64,000 nt of DNA, taken from Alcaligenes endophyticus. Lineage in GTDB: Bacteria > Pseudomonadota > Gammaproteobacteria > Burkholderiales > Burkholderiaceae_B. Below, one piece after another: positions 9,253 to 19,136 of this stretch (position 1 is the first letter of the stretch; every line of letters starts with the position of its first letter). The notes beneath the pieces are model-generated. The model did not search any database, was not told the DNA's origin, and worked only from the letters and a program-made list of their open reading frames with translations. The stretch lies in the NCBI RefSeq assembly GCF_026344035.1, contig NZ_JAPKND010000004.1, positions 186,001 to 250,000 on the forward strand, given 5' to 3'. The translations under genes and the position numbers were made by a program.

Positions 9253-10623
9253 TCACAACGATATATCCTTAACAGCACTACGAGCCCTGAATACATTGAT
9301 CACCAGGGCTGCTAGAGCACAGGCGATGGCAACCCCCACACCCAAACTTGCCCCATAGGTGGTGCTTAAATGAAAAGACAATCCCACTAACGTAGTGCCG
9401 AAACTTTGCCCAAAAACGCGTGTAGTCGCCTGCATACCACCAGCTGCTCCACTGCGACTTAAGGGCGCACCCGCTAGCATGGCACGGTTATTAGGTGTCT
9501 GAAAAAAACCAAACCCTACCCCTGCTACTCCCATAGCTGCCGCCAACCAAGCGAAATGAGTTTGAGCGGGCACCAAAAGCACTCCTCCCAAACCTAAAGC
9601 AATACCAGCAGCGCCCAAACCAGACAAGAAAGCTACCGCATAGCGGTCCGACAATACCCCCGCAACGGGTGCCATCAGAGCCATACCCACCGACCAAGCC
9701 CCCAACAGCATACCGACTTCCGTATAGCCGTACCCGTGGGTTTGCTGAAAGTAAAAGGGCAACACCACAAAAGCAGACGCTTGCGCCGCAAACGAGAAGG
9801 CTGACGCGCCTACGGCATAAGCAATAGGTGTGATGCGTAACAGGTCTACCGGCACAATAGGCGCTAACTGATCCCGTGAACGCCGCACCAAAGTCCAAGC
9901 CGCTATACCCGCTAAAAGAAAACATAGCACTGCGATCAGCGGCTGCTTTACCAAGGCATCTAAACCGATAATACTCAGACCAAAAACAGGAACGCTGAGT
10001 AGGCACGCCAGCCAGTCGAAGCGTCCACTCTGACGGGGTGGCTCAGGTAAAAATCGCGCCCCACAATAGCCTAGTAAACATAAAGGAATATTGGCAAAGA
10101 ATATCCATCGCCAAGATACCCACTCTAGCAACAGGGCACCCAACGTAGGCCCTAGCACCAACATAAAGCCAACCGTCATCGCATTTAGGCTAATGCCCTT
10201 GCCCAGTTTATGCAGCGGATAAATACCACGGGTCAGTCCCCCAAACAGGCACATCAACATGGCAGACCCTAAGCCTTGCAACACTCGGGCCAAGATCAAT
10301 CCCGCAAGCGATTCAGCCATAGCCGAGAGGATCGAGGCAAGGCCAAAGATGCTCAGCCCCAAAACAAATAAAGGTCTGAATCCAATCCGCTCTGCTAATG
10401 CTGACATCGGTAAGAGCGACACCACCACGATCAAGTTATACGCGATCACTACCCACACAATGGCCGCTGGATCGATTTCCAACGACTTGGCAATGGTGGG
10501 TAAGGCCACGTTAATCATGGCCGAATCTAAAACTGTAATGGTCAAGGACAACAAAAGTGTCAATGCCGCCCAATAACGCCTAGGCGTTGCAAGGCCATCG
10601 GCAAGCCGTGTGGTTTGTGACAT
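9253..10623 (-). CDS. MFS transporter, DHA2 (EmrB/QacA) family
   Basis: Inner-membrane proton-driven exporter of 456 residues with about 14 hydrophobic segments. Family marks include LDSAMINVALPTIAKSL in the first segment, the ARVLQGLGSAMLM segment, and the antiporter-type VGFMLVLGPTLGALL motif C. The frame extends upstream to 10707, but ATG 10623 gives the usual short cytoplasmic N-terminus. It is divergent from the tcuR-like gene, which could regulate it too. The substrate (drug or metabolite) cannot be told from sequence. Confidence 0.88.
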   Translation of the reverse strand: MSQTTRLADGLATPRRYWAALTLLLSLTITVLDSAMINVALPTIAKSLEIDPAAIVWVVIAYNLIVVVSLLPMSALAERIGFRPLFVLGLSIFGLASILSAMAESLAGLILARVLQGLGSAMLMCLFGGLTRGIYPLHKLGKGISLNAMTVGFMLVLGPTLGALLLEWVSWRWIFFANIPLCLLGYCGARFLPEPPRQSGRFDWLACLLSVPVFGLSIIGLDALVKQPLIAVLCFLLAGIAAWTLVRRSRDQLAPIVPVDLLRITPIAYAVGASAFSFAAQASAFVVLPFYFQQTHGYGYTEVGMLLGAWSVGMALMAPVAGVLSDRYAVAFLSGLGAAGIALGLGGVLLVPAQTHFAWLAAAMGVAGVGFGFFQTPNNRAMLAGAPLSRSGAAGGMQATTRVFGQSFGTTLVGLSFHLSTTYGASLGVGVAIACALAALVINVFRARSAVKDISL

Positions 10624-10806
10624 GAAGCAAAATAGTAAAATTAATATATGAAGCCAGCATACATGGAAAGCTGATACAGCACACAATGTGTGGTGACGTA
10701 AGGCCAACTAAAAGCGGGTGTACTGAGCCTGCAAAGGCTCTACACTTAATGAAAGCCACATTTTCACTCAACTTATCGCTAAGTTTTTTATTCGAACATC
10801 GGTGCC

Positions 10807-11742
10807 ATGGAACTGCGTCAATTACATTATTTTGTCCGTATTGTTGAGCTGGGCAGCATGGGTAATGCAGCGCGCGAACTGGGCATAGGTACCTCGGCAC
10901 TGAGCCAGCAAATCAGTCGCTTAGAAAGCGAACTCTCTACCCGTTTGTTGCAACGTACCTCTACCGGAGTCATACCTACAGCAGCTGGACTGGCATTACG
11001 CCAAGAGGCTGAATTAGTGCTGCGTCATGCCGCCAATGCTGCTCAAGCCGCTCAAGCGGCTCGCTTAGCGGGGCATGTATCTATAGGCATGTCCCCCACC
11101 ACTTCTTCAGTCTTGAGCGTACCTTTACTCATGGCCATGCAACAACGCTATCCGGATGTACGCCTGCATTTGGTAGAAAGCCTGTCAGGCAATCTTGCTC
11201 AGATGCTAGATCGGCGCCAACTCGATCTGGCTGTCCTGTTTCATGCTAGCACTCGGCAAAACTGGACTCTGACACCCCTTTTATCAGAACAATTATTCGT
11301 GATTGCCCATGCCGATCATTTCCCTCTGTGCACCGACAAGGGTCTACATTTACACGACATCATCGAACTGCCCTTAGTGCTTCCCAGCGCCTCACACGGC
11401 TTACGCGCCATCGTGGATGCGGCTTTTTTTCATTACGGTTATGAGCCCAACCTTAAAGCTGAAATTGATGGTCTCTCCATGCTGATGGATATCGTACTTG
11501 CCGGCATTGCCGCCACCATACAACCCGGCTCAGCCATCGTGCGCGCGAATCACCAACACTTACTCCGTGTGCCCTTACACCACCCCCATATGGTGCGCCG
11601 TAATTTAGTCGCCAGCTTGTCTGACGATCAACTCTCACCGGCCGGTTTGGCCGCTAGAGTCGTGTTAGTGGAGACCATGCGCAAACTCGTCACTCAAGGA
11701 AATTGGCCTGGTGCTACACTCACGTCCGCGCAAGGCCTTTAG
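10807..11742 (+). CDS. tcuR: LysR-family regulator, TcuR-like
   Basis: Transcription factor of 311 residues. The N-terminal helix-turn-helix MELRQLHYFVRIVELGSMG and SALSQQISRLESELSTRLLQ strongly resemble Salmonella TcuR and Nac-type LysR proteins. It sits about 80 bases upstream of tcuA on the same strand, as tcuR does in tricarballylate clusters, and is divergent from the MFS gene. Known TcuR activates tcuABC in response to tricarballylate; the same role here is an inference from similarity and synteny. Confidence 0.85.
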   Translation: MELRQLHYFVRIVELGSMGNAARELGIGTSALSQQISRLESELSTRLLQRTSTGVIPTAAGLALRQEAELVLRHAANAAQAAQAARLAGHVSIGMSPTTSSVLSVPLLMAMQQRYPDVRLHLVESLSGNLAQMLDRRQLDLAVLFHASTRQNWTLTPLLSEQLFVIAHADHFPLCTDKGLHLHDIIELPLVLPSASHGLRAIVDAAFFHYGYEPNLKAEIDGLSMLMDIVLAGIAATIQPGSAIVRANHQHLLRVPLHHPHMVRRNLVASLSDDQLSPAGLAARVVLVETMRKLVTQGNWPGATLTSAQGL

Positions 11743-11823
11743 TTTTACTAAACACCTATACCCTAACACCTCGTAGCGGCTGAACAGAAATCACACTACA
11801 GTCCTTTAAGTATCAAAACTTAA

Positions 11824-13242
11824 ATGGATTCCCACATGCTTGATGTACTCGTGATTGGTGGAGGCAATGCGGCGTTATGTGCTGCCCTGAGCGCACGTGA
11901 AGCGGGGGCCAGTGTGTTATTACTTGAGGCGGCACCGCGCGAATGGCGAGGAGGTAACTCGCAGCACACCCGAAATTTACGTTGTATGCACGATGCCCCA
12001 CAAGACGTGTTGGTGGATGCCTACCCGGAAGAGGAATACTGGCGTGATCTGTTGGCCGTCACCGGTGGCCAAACTAACGAAGAGTTAGCTCGTTTGGTCA
12101 TACGTGCCTCGTCTCACTGCAGAGACTGGATGCGCAAACATGGCGTTCATTTTCAAGCTCCGCTCTCTGGGGCACTACACGTGGCACGCACCAACGCTTT
12201 TTTTATGGGTGGCGGCAAGGCCTTAATCAACGCCTATTACCGTAGTGCAGAAAGCTTAGGTGTACAGATTCGCTATAACGCCCCGGTCGATCGCCTAGAA
12301 ATACAGCAAGGGCATTTTCTCGCCGCGTTCGTTAAAGGAGAACGCATCGAGGCTCGAACCTGTGTTTTAGCCGCTGGCGGATTTGAGTCCAATCGCGAAT
12401 GGCTACGCGAGGCTTGGGGCCAAAATGAACGTGGGGAATGGCCTGCCGATAACTTTCTGATCCGAGGCACTCGCTTTAACCAAGGGGTACTACTAAAGCA
12501 TCTGTTCGAGGAGCACAAGGTAGATAAAATTGGCGACCCCACTCAAGCCCATATGGTTGCCATTGATGCTCGTGCGCCGCTTTATGACGGTGGAATTTGC
12601 ACCCGTATTGACTGCGTTTCCTTGGGCGTGGTGGTCAATCAACAAGCACAACGCTTCTACGATGAAGGCGAAGACTTTTGGCCCAAGCGTTACGCTATTT
12701 GGGGCCGTCTGTTAGCCAATCAGCCAGGGCAAACGGCGTACTCAATCATCGATAGCAAAGCGGTGGGACGCTTCATGCCACCCGTTTTTCCCGGCGAAAA
12801 AGCCAACACCCTACCTGAACTAGCACAAAAACTGGGCCTAGACGTGGACACCTTTATGGAGACACTCAATGCCTATAACAATGCTTGCCAAGTAGGAACT
12901 TTTAATCACACCCAATTAGACGACTGTCACACCGTTGGTTTGACACCTGCCAAGACGCATTGGGCTCTACCCTTAGATCGTGCGCCCTACTACGGCTACC
13001 CCCTACGCCCAGGCGTCACATTCACCTACCAAGGCCTATACACCGACAAAACGGCGGCTGCTCATTTTGATAAACAGGCCAGCGACAACTTATTTGTGGC
13101 TGGTGAAATGATGGCGGGCAACGTGTTGGGTAAGGGGTATACCGCGGGTATAGGCATGTCAATCGGTACTGCGTTCGGACGTATTGCGGGCACCAACGCT
13201 GCGCAGGCAGCACGTACTCATCGCCCCGCTAGACAGGCTTAG
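11824..13242 (+). CDS. tcuA: FAD-dependent tricarballylate dehydrogenase TcuA
   Basis: Flavoprotein of 472 residues in the fumarate reductase/succinate dehydrogenase superfamily. TcuA oxidises tricarballylate to cis-aconitate, which enters the TCA cycle. Visible are the dinucleotide site VLVIGGGNAALCAALSARE, the active-site region RGGNSQHTRNLR, and the C-terminal NLFVAGEMMAGNVLGKGYTAG. ATG 11836 (MLDVLVIGG) is an equally good start. tcuB follows after a 9-base gap. Salmonella TcuB reoxidises the flavin, and the pairing here supports that scheme. Confidence 0.9.
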   Translation: MDSHMLDVLVIGGGNAALCAALSAREAGASVLLLEAAPREWRGGNSQHTRNLRCMHDAPQDVLVDAYPEEEYWRDLLAVTGGQTNEELARLVIRASSHCRDWMRKHGVHFQAPLSGALHVARTNAFFMGGGKALINAYYRSAESLGVQIRYNAPVDRLEIQQGHFLAAFVKGERIEARTCVLAAGGFESNREWLREAWGQNERGEWPADNFLIRGTRFNQGVLLKHLFEEHKVDKIGDPTQAHMVAIDARAPLYDGGICTRIDCVSLGVVVNQQAQRFYDEGEDFWPKRYAIWGRLLANQPGQTAYSIIDSKAVGRFMPPVFPGEKANTLPELAQKLGLDVDTFMETLNAYNNACQVGTFNHTQLDDCHTVGLTPAKTHWALPLDRAPYYGYPLRPGVTFTYQGLYTDKTAAAHFDKQASDNLFVAGEMMAGNVLGKGYTAGIGMSIGTAFGRIAGTNAAQAARTHRPARQA

Positions 13243-13251
13243 GAATCACTT

Positions 13252-14424
13252 ATGCAGCAATTAGAAAATCTGACTCAAGAAGCCCTCGAGCTGGGTGCAG
13301 GTGTCTTACCCTTAAACGCGACAGAAAGCGAAGCCCAACGGCAGCTACAAATCTGTAATGCCTGCCGTTATTGCGAAGGGTTTTGTGCCATGTTTCCAGC
13401 CATGACGGAGCGTCTAAGCTTTGAGAAGGCTGACATTCACTACTTGGCCAACTTATGCCACAACTGCGGCGCATGCTTACATGCCTGTCAATACGCTGAA
13501 CCGCATGAGTTCGCAATCAATGTGCCCCAAAGCATGGCCCAGGTACGAGGGCAAACCTATCAAGACTACGCTTGGCCTGCCGCACTAGGCAGACTGTATA
13601 AAAAAAATGGCTTGTGGGTTTCCTTATCCCTTGCAGCAAGTTTAGCTTTTTTCCTACTGTTAGCCGTTGCTCTACAAGGCCCACTCTGGAGGGCCAGCGA
13701 AATCGGAAATTTCTATGATGTCTTTCCTCACAATCTACTTGTCAGTTTATTTGCGCCTATTTTCCTCTATGCCATCCTTGCTTTAGGCATGAGCGTACGT
13801 CATTTTTTACAAGATATACGTCCTGCTACCGGAGGAGTGGCGGCAGATTCATCATCAGCCATAGAAGCTACCCATGCGGTGTTGCAACTGAAATACTTAG
13901 ACGGTGGACATGGCCAAGGTTGCAATAACGAAGACGATCGTTTCACTTTATCGCGCCGGCGGTTTCATCACCTTACCTTCTATGGTTTTATGCTGTGCTT
14001 TGCCGCGACAGCATTGGGCACCCTCTACCACTACGTGTGGGATCTCCCTGCCCCCTACAACTTCCCCAGCCTGCCCAAGTTACTTGGTGCCATAGGCGGG
14101 CTGGCTCTGTGTCTAGGCACCGCAGGACTATGGCGTTTGAACGTGCGGCGTCATCCCCTGCACGGCGATAGCGCACAAAAACCCATGGATCTGGGCTTTA
14201 TCGCCCTGTTATTTCTCATTGCCAGCAGTGGCTTAGCGGTTTGGCTAGCTCGTGACACGCCTGCCATGGCTACTTTGCTGTGCTTACACCTAGGCGCTGT
14301 CATGGCCCTATTTCTAACCATGCCTTATGGGAAATTTGCCCATGGCTTCTTTCGTAGTGCAGCGTTACTTCGCTACGCCGTAGAAAAACGACAGTCTGAC
14401 AAAGCGACAACAAGCAAAGACTGA
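13252..14424 (+). CDS. tcuB: Tricarballylate utilization 4Fe-4S membrane protein TcuB
   Basis: Electron-transfer partner of TcuA, 390 residues. Two cysteine clusters are seen, [11 protein letters not shown] near residues 32-42 and [24 protein letters not shown] near residues 68-90, consistent with two iron-sulfur centres. They are followed by about six hydrophobic segments and several His residues (for example [10 protein letters not shown]) suited to heme b. Electrons from FADH2 in TcuA should pass here to the quinone pool. It is nine bases after tcuA and about 30 bases before the Bug receptor. Confidence 0.9.
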   Translation: MQQLENLTQEALELGAGVLPLNATESEAQRQLQICNACRYCEGFCAMFPAMTERLSFEKADIHYLANLCHNCGACLHACQYAEPHEFAINVPQSMAQVRGQTYQDYAWPAALGRLYKKNGLWVSLSLAASLAFFLLLAVALQGPLWRASEIGNFYDVFPHNLLVSLFAPIFLYAILALGMSVRHFLQDIRPATGGVAADSSSAIEATHAVLQLKYLDGGHGQGCNNEDDRFTLSRRRFHHLTFYGFMLCFAATALGTLYHYVWDLPAPYNFPSLPKLLGAIGGLALCLGTAGLWRLNVRRHPLHGDSAQKPMDLGFIALLFLIASSGLAVWLARDTPAMATLLCLHLGAVMALFLTMPYGKFAHGFFRSAALLRYAVEKRQSDKATTSKD

Positions 14425-14453
14425 TTCACTCTTACCATTAGAGGAGCACAATA

Positions 14454-15428
14454 ATGCAACTTAAACAATTACTAGCCTGTACGGCACTCGTAGCGGGTTC
14501 CACCCTCACCGCTGCTGTCCATGCAAATTCTGTCCTACCGAACAAGCAAATTTCGTTGGTAGTGGGTTTTGTGGCCGGTGGAGCCGCCGACGCCTCAGCC
14601 CGCCTGATTGCCCAAAAGCTCAGTCAAAACATAGGCCAAAGTGTCGTCATTATTAACAAGCCCGGTGCAGGTGGAAACATCGCTCACCAGTATGTAGCGC
14701 AAGGCCCTAGCGATGGCAGCATGCTCTTGTTAGGTTCGGTAGGTCCCCTCACCATCTCCCCGCATCTGATTGATGTCAGCTACGACCCATTCAAAGACAT
14801 ACAAGCTATTTCTGGAGGCGTGAACTTCCCCAATGTGCTGGTCGTACACAAAGGTGCGGGTATTAACACCTTAAAAGACTTTCTTGATCAAGCGCGCTCC
14901 AATGCAGGCGAGATTGAATATGCCTCATCAGGCTTTGGCGCCGCCTCACATATGGCAGGCGAACTTCTAAATATGGAAGCCTCGGTGGAAATGGTACACG
15001 TGCCCTATAAAGGGGGCGCGCAGGCCATGCAAGACTTATTGGGTGAGCGCGTTATGTCTTATTTCGCTGCGCCTCCCACAGCAATGCCCTATGTGGCCGA
15101 AGGCATGTTAATTCCATTAGCCACCACAGGGTTAGAACGACCTGCTTACCTTCCCAACATCCCTACCGTGGCAGAATCGGGCTACCCAGGGTTTGAGGCG
15201 CTCAACTGGTATTCCTTCGCGGCTCCTGGCAAGACTCCCGAACCTATACTAGAAAGCTGGAACGAAGAAATCGTCAAAGTACTGAACGATCCAGAAATCA
15301 TCAACAAACTTACCGAATTCGGCATGACGCCACAACCCACCACCCGCCAAGAGTTCATTGACTACACCCGCCAAGAGTATGAGAAATGGGGAAAGATCAT
15401 CAAAGAGCGTAATTTGAAAAAGCCGTAA
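14454..15428 (+). CDS. Tripartite tricarboxylate transporter receptor (Bug/TctC family)
   Basis: Periplasmic binding protein of 324 residues with a Sec signal peptide (cleavage likely after AAVHA, about residue 24). Family marks are NKQISLVVGFVAGGAAD, NKPGAGGNIAHQ, and HVPYKGGAQAM. It is preceded by a clear GAGGAG ribosome site and follows tcuB by 29 bases. In Salmonella this position in the tcu cluster is filled by TcuC, an MFS symporter; here a Bug receptor replaces it, so tricarballylate or citrate is the likely ligand. TctA/TctB partners are not in the window. Confidence 0.93.
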   Translation: MQLKQLLACTALVAGSTLTAAVHANSVLPNKQISLVVGFVAGGAADASARLIAQKLSQNIGQSVVIINKPGAGGNIAHQYVAQGPSDGSMLLLGSVGPLTISPHLIDVSYDPFKDIQAISGGVNFPNVLVVHKGAGINTLKDFLDQARSNAGEIEYASSGFGAASHMAGELLNMEASVEMVHVPYKGGAQAMQDLLGERVMSYFAAPPTAMPYVAEGMLIPLATTGLERPAYLPNIPTVAESGYPGFEALNWYSFAAPGKTPEPILESWNEEIVKVLNDPEIINKLTEFGMTPQPTTRQEFIDYTRQEYEKWGKIIKERNLKKP

Positions 15429-15531
15429 TCACTGCTGGTTTTTGCCTCGTTACCCAGCAACACTTCAGCGCTAAGTAGCGAGGCGTCAAGTCACCACTAA
15501 ACCCACGCACCTAATAATCAAAGCACCGATA

Positions 15532-16146
15532 CTACAAAATGTGCGCGGCGACGGAAAAGAAGTGGGAGGTAGTGCCCATGAGGACAAAAAGATGCCAAAC
15601 ACCGTGGGCGTGCTTGACTCTGCTTGAAACTCGGTAAAACAAGGTCCCGACGGTATACAGAACCGCCCCCGAGAGCAAGAGTACAAAGGACCTGTTGCCA
15701 AGTACCTCCCACTCTAGAAACACCGAAAAAACAGCCAGCCAACCAAGACCTATATATAGCCATACCGATGGCACGGCTCCCTTCTTGGAACGAAGCTCCA
15801 GCCCTACCCCAAGTGCCGCAAGCGTCCACAGACCTGATATTGATACCCAAGACATCCAATCCATTCTGGAGCTGACGATAAACGGGGTGGCCGTACCAGC
15901 GATCAACAAATAGATTGAGCAGTGATCAAGCCGTTGCCATCGTGTTTTAATGGGTCCTAGGCTACTGTGATAGAGCGTGGACGCCAAATACAGCAACACT
16001 AGGGTCAAACCGAAAATAGCCGCACCCACTACGCAGGCATCATTTCCTGTGTTGATCACTTCACCCAACAGCCATGCCGTACCCAGCACAGCCAGGATTA
16101 ACCCAAACAGGTGGCTGAAGCTATTAAAACGCTCACCCTCATACAT
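15532..16146 (-). CDS. Hemolysin III / PAQR family membrane protein
   Basis: Integral membrane protein of 204 residues with about seven hydrophobic segments. The family's metal-site pattern is present: ERFNSFSHLFG near the start, then STLYHSSLG, LDHCSIYLLIAGTATPF, and a C-terminal HFFSVAAHIL. These conserved His, Ser and Asp residues form a zinc-like site in PAQR relatives. Despite the name, haemolytic activity is proven for few members; bacterial ones are thought to act in membrane homeostasis. It stands alone, divergent from mutS. Confidence 0.9.
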   Translation of the reverse strand: MYEGERFNSFSHLFGLILAVLGTAWLLGEVINTGNDACVVGAAIFGLTLVLLYLASTLYHSSLGPIKTRWQRLDHCSIYLLIAGTATPFIVSSRMDWMSWVSISGLWTLAALGVGLELRSKKGAVPSVWLYIGLGWLAVFSVFLEWEVLGNRSFVLLLSGAVLYTVGTLFYRVSSRVKHAHGVWHLFVLMGTTSHFFSVAAHIL

Positions 16147-16457
16147 AGGCGTTCCCTTTTATTAAAACAATAGTAGATCACGCTAGTGGGAAGCTTTGAT
16201 GACAAGCGATCACCAAGTAGAAGCGAAAGCCCTCGGATAGAATAGATGGGAAAAATCAGGCTCTGCTAAAAAGTTACTACCCCACACAACTGGGGCATAT
16301 CCACTTGGCTGCCTTGAGTATGCTCTATATGCGTACAATATTATGGATTACCTATCAAGTTGCTCTCTGGTAAGAACAACGTAAGGGGCAGGCACTGCCC
16401 GAAATTTCACCAATACCCCCCAGTACGACCACAAGAGTTCTATAAGCAGTTAATTGA
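16147..16457. other. Divergent intergenic region between hemolysin III gene and mutS
   Basis: These 311 bases carry no convincing gene. They must hold the promoters of both flanking genes. A short hairpin (CCCCA / TGGGG, 16280-16295) is visible without a T tract. I see no repeat, attachment site or riboswitch-like structure. Confidence 0.5.
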
Positions 16458-19082
16458 ATGAATAAAACAGACCTATCCTCGCACACCCCCATGATGCAGC
16501 AATACTTGCGCTTAAAAGCCGAAGCGGGCTCGCATTTGCTGTTTTATCGTATGGGCGATTTCTATGAGATGTTTTATGAGGATGCAGAGCGAGGAGCCCG
16601 ACTATTAAATTTAAACCTTACTAAGCGTGGTACCTCAAACGGCGAACCTATCCCTATGGCAGGTGTCCCCTTCCATGCTATGGAGGGATATTTATCGCGC
16701 TTAGTGGCCTTGGGCGAGTCCATCGCTATCTGCGAACAAGTCGGTGACCCCGCTACCAGCAAAGGCCCTGTGGAGCGAAAAATCGTACGTATTGTCACTC
16801 CGGGCACCTTAACTGACGATGCTCTCTTGCCACCTAAAGCAGACCGCATGATTGCCGCTTTTGTTACGGCTCGGCAACAGCGTCAAGAAAAAGCAGGTAT
16901 TGCTTGGATGAACCTAGCCAGTGGCGAATTTCTAGTCTGTGAGTGCACGCTAGAAATGTTAGACAATGAGCTACATCGTATTGCACCGGCAGAATTGTTG
17001 TACCCCGAAAGCTATCGACCCGCACCAGAGATTGGACACACCAGCAGTCACACCCTACCAGATTGGCATTTTGCGGCCGACGGCGCACAGCAAACCTTAC
17101 TTGAACACTTCAACGTAGACAGCCTAAGCAGTTTTGGCTTAGAGCATCTTCCCGTTGCGGTGCAAGCGGCAGGCGCCCTATTGCGCTATGTAGGTACTAC
17201 CCAAGCACAAGCGCTAAAGCACATCACTGCATTACGGGTCGAGCACGGTTCTGACTTTGTCATACTGGATGCGGTCACCCGTAAAAACTTAGAAATTACG
17301 GAAACTATTAGCGGTGAAACTAGCCCATGCCTATACTCCATCCTAGACCACTGCCAAACCCCCATGGGCAGTCGCCTACTACGTCGTTGGTTACACCACC
17401 CTTTACGCCATAACGGCACGGTGCAACAACGCCAAGACACGATTACCGCCCTAATCCAAGCCCAACAAACGGGTGCCTTAAACGCAACCCCCGTACTAGA
17501 ACAGCTACGCCAAGCCTTAAATCGCTACCCTGACCTAGAGCGTATGGCAACACGCATTTCTTTGGCTAGCGTTCGCCCCCGCGAGTTAGCCAGTCTACGT
17601 GATGCTCTAGCCGCATTACCCAGCTTACAAGCGTTGTTAAATCAGTACTTTGAGTCAGCACAGATCTTAGATGACTATAAACAGCGCTTGGCACTCAGCC
17701 CCGATCTAGAGCTGCTACTAGGTGCGGCTATCACCGCTGAGCCCTCACTTATGATTCGAGACGGAGGGGTGATTGCCGATGGCTATGATGCAGAGTTAGA
17801 CGAGCTGCGCAGCTTGGCTAACGACAGCGGCGACTTCTTATTACGCATAGAAGCGCGTGAGCGCGAACGCACTGGCATCGCCACACTACGCGTGGAATAT
17901 AATCGGGTGCATGGGTTTTTTATCGAGGTCAGCCGTGGACAAGCCGATAAAGTACCGGATGACTATCGTCGACGCCAAACGCTCAAAAATGCCGAGCGCT
18001 TTATCACCCCTGAGCTTAAAGAATGGGAAGACAAAGTTCTTTCTGCCCGCGACCGTAGCCTAAGCCGTGAAAAACTCCTATTCGAAGATCTATTAGCCCA
18101 ACTGCAAGCCTTTGCTGCTGGTTTATCAATATGCGCCAGTGCGCTGGCCGAGCTAGATGCCTTAGCCAGTTTGGCACATCATGCGTTAGACCATAACTGG
18201 GTAGCACCGGAACTCCTAGAGGGCACAGGCATCTGGATACAAGCAGGCCGCCACCCCGTGGTGGAACGCAGCATAGAACGATTTACCCCTAACCACTGCG
18301 AGCTCCATACTGAACGCCGCATGTTGTTAATTACGGGCCCTAACATGGGTGGTAAATCAACCTATATGCGTCAAATTGCACTCATTGCTTTGTTAGCACG
18401 CATAGGTAGTTACGTGCCGGCGCGCCATGCTCGCATAGGACAAATTGACCGTATTTTTACCCGCATCGGGGCAGCGGACGATTTAGCAGGGGGACGCTCC
18501 ACCTTCATGATGGAGATGACAGAAGCCGCGGCTATTTTGGCGGCGGCTACAGAGTACAGCTTAGTGCTCATGGACGAAATTGGGCGCGGTACATCAACCT
18601 ACGACGGGCTCGCTCTGGCGTGGTCTATCGCTCAGCGCTTACTCACGCATAATCAATCCTTAAGTCTATTTGCCACCCACTATTTTGAAATTACCCGCCT
18701 GCCCAATGAACAAGCCACTGCGGTCAACGTACATTTAGCCGCAGCAGAATCCCCCAGTGGCATCGTGTTCCTGCACGAAGTTCAAGAGGGTCCTGCCAGT
18801 CGCAGTTATGGTATTCAGGTGGCCCAACGCGCAGGTATTCCCGCGGCGGTAATTCGTCAAGCCAGTCGAGAACTAGCTCGCCTAGAAGCGCAAAACGATC
18901 CTAGCTCACAACTAGACTTATTTAATGCCGGTAGTGCACCAGAGCTTGCCCCAGAGCTAAACGCCCGCGAGGAAGCGGCACTAGAGCTATACCAACGTCT
19001 GGAGCAGCTAGACATTGATGAGCTCAGTCCACGTGCCGCACTGGATCTGCTCTACCAATGGCGTAAAGCACAACATTCGTAA
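16458..19082 (+). CDS. mutS: DNA mismatch repair protein MutS
   Basis: Mismatch sensor of 874 residues, full length for the family. The mismatch-probing motif is Phe35-Tyr36-Glu37 in [11 protein letters not shown]. The ATPase has Walker [14 protein letters not shown], the Walker B region [18 protein letters not shown], and the FATHYFEI switch. The C-terminus (LDELSP-type end) is complete. It binds mismatches as a dimer and recruits MutL for strand repair. It is a single gene between a divergent membrane protein and a convergent binding protein. Confidence 0.98.
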   Translation: MNKTDLSSHTPMMQQYLRLKAEAGSHLLFYRMGDFYEMFYEDAERGARLLNLNLTKRGTSNGEPIPMAGVPFHAMEGYLSRLVALGESIAICEQVGDPATSKGPVERKIVRIVTPGTLTDDALLPPKADRMIAAFVTARQQRQEKAGIAWMNLASGEFLVCECTLEMLDNELHRIAPAELLYPESYRPAPEIGHTSSHTLPDWHFAADGAQQTLLEHFNVDSLSSFGLEHLPVAVQAAGALLRYVGTTQAQALKHITALRVEHGSDFVILDAVTRKNLEITETISGETSPCLYSILDHCQTPMGSRLLRRWLHHPLRHNGTVQQRQDTITALIQAQQTGALNATPVLEQLRQALNRYPDLERMATRISLASVRPRELASLRDALAALPSLQALLNQYFESAQILDDYKQRLALSPDLELLLGAAITAEPSLMIRDGGVIADGYDAELDELRSLANDSGDFLLRIEARERERTGIATLRVEYNRVHGFFIEVSRGQADKVPDDYRRRQTLKNAERFITPELKEWEDKVLSARDRSLSREKLLFEDLLAQLQAFAAGLSICASALAELDALASLAHHALDHNWVAPELLEGTGIWIQAGRHPVVERSIERFTPNHCELHTERRMLLITGPNMGGKSTYMRQIALIALLARIGSYVPARHARIGQIDRIFTRIGAADDLAGGRSTFMMEMTEAAAILAAATEYSLVLMDEIGRGTSTYDGLALAWSIAQRLLTHNQSLSLFATHYFEITRLPNEQATAVNVHLAAAESPSGIVFLHEVQEGPASRSYGIQVAQRAGIPAAVIRQASRELARLEAQNDPSSQLDLFNAGSAPELAPELNAREEAALELYQRLEQLDIDELSPRAALDLLYQWRKAQHS

Positions 19083-19136
19083 GCCACATAATGGCTAGGG
19101 CCCGCCCTAGCCAAGCCTAGACATACCACCCGTGTA

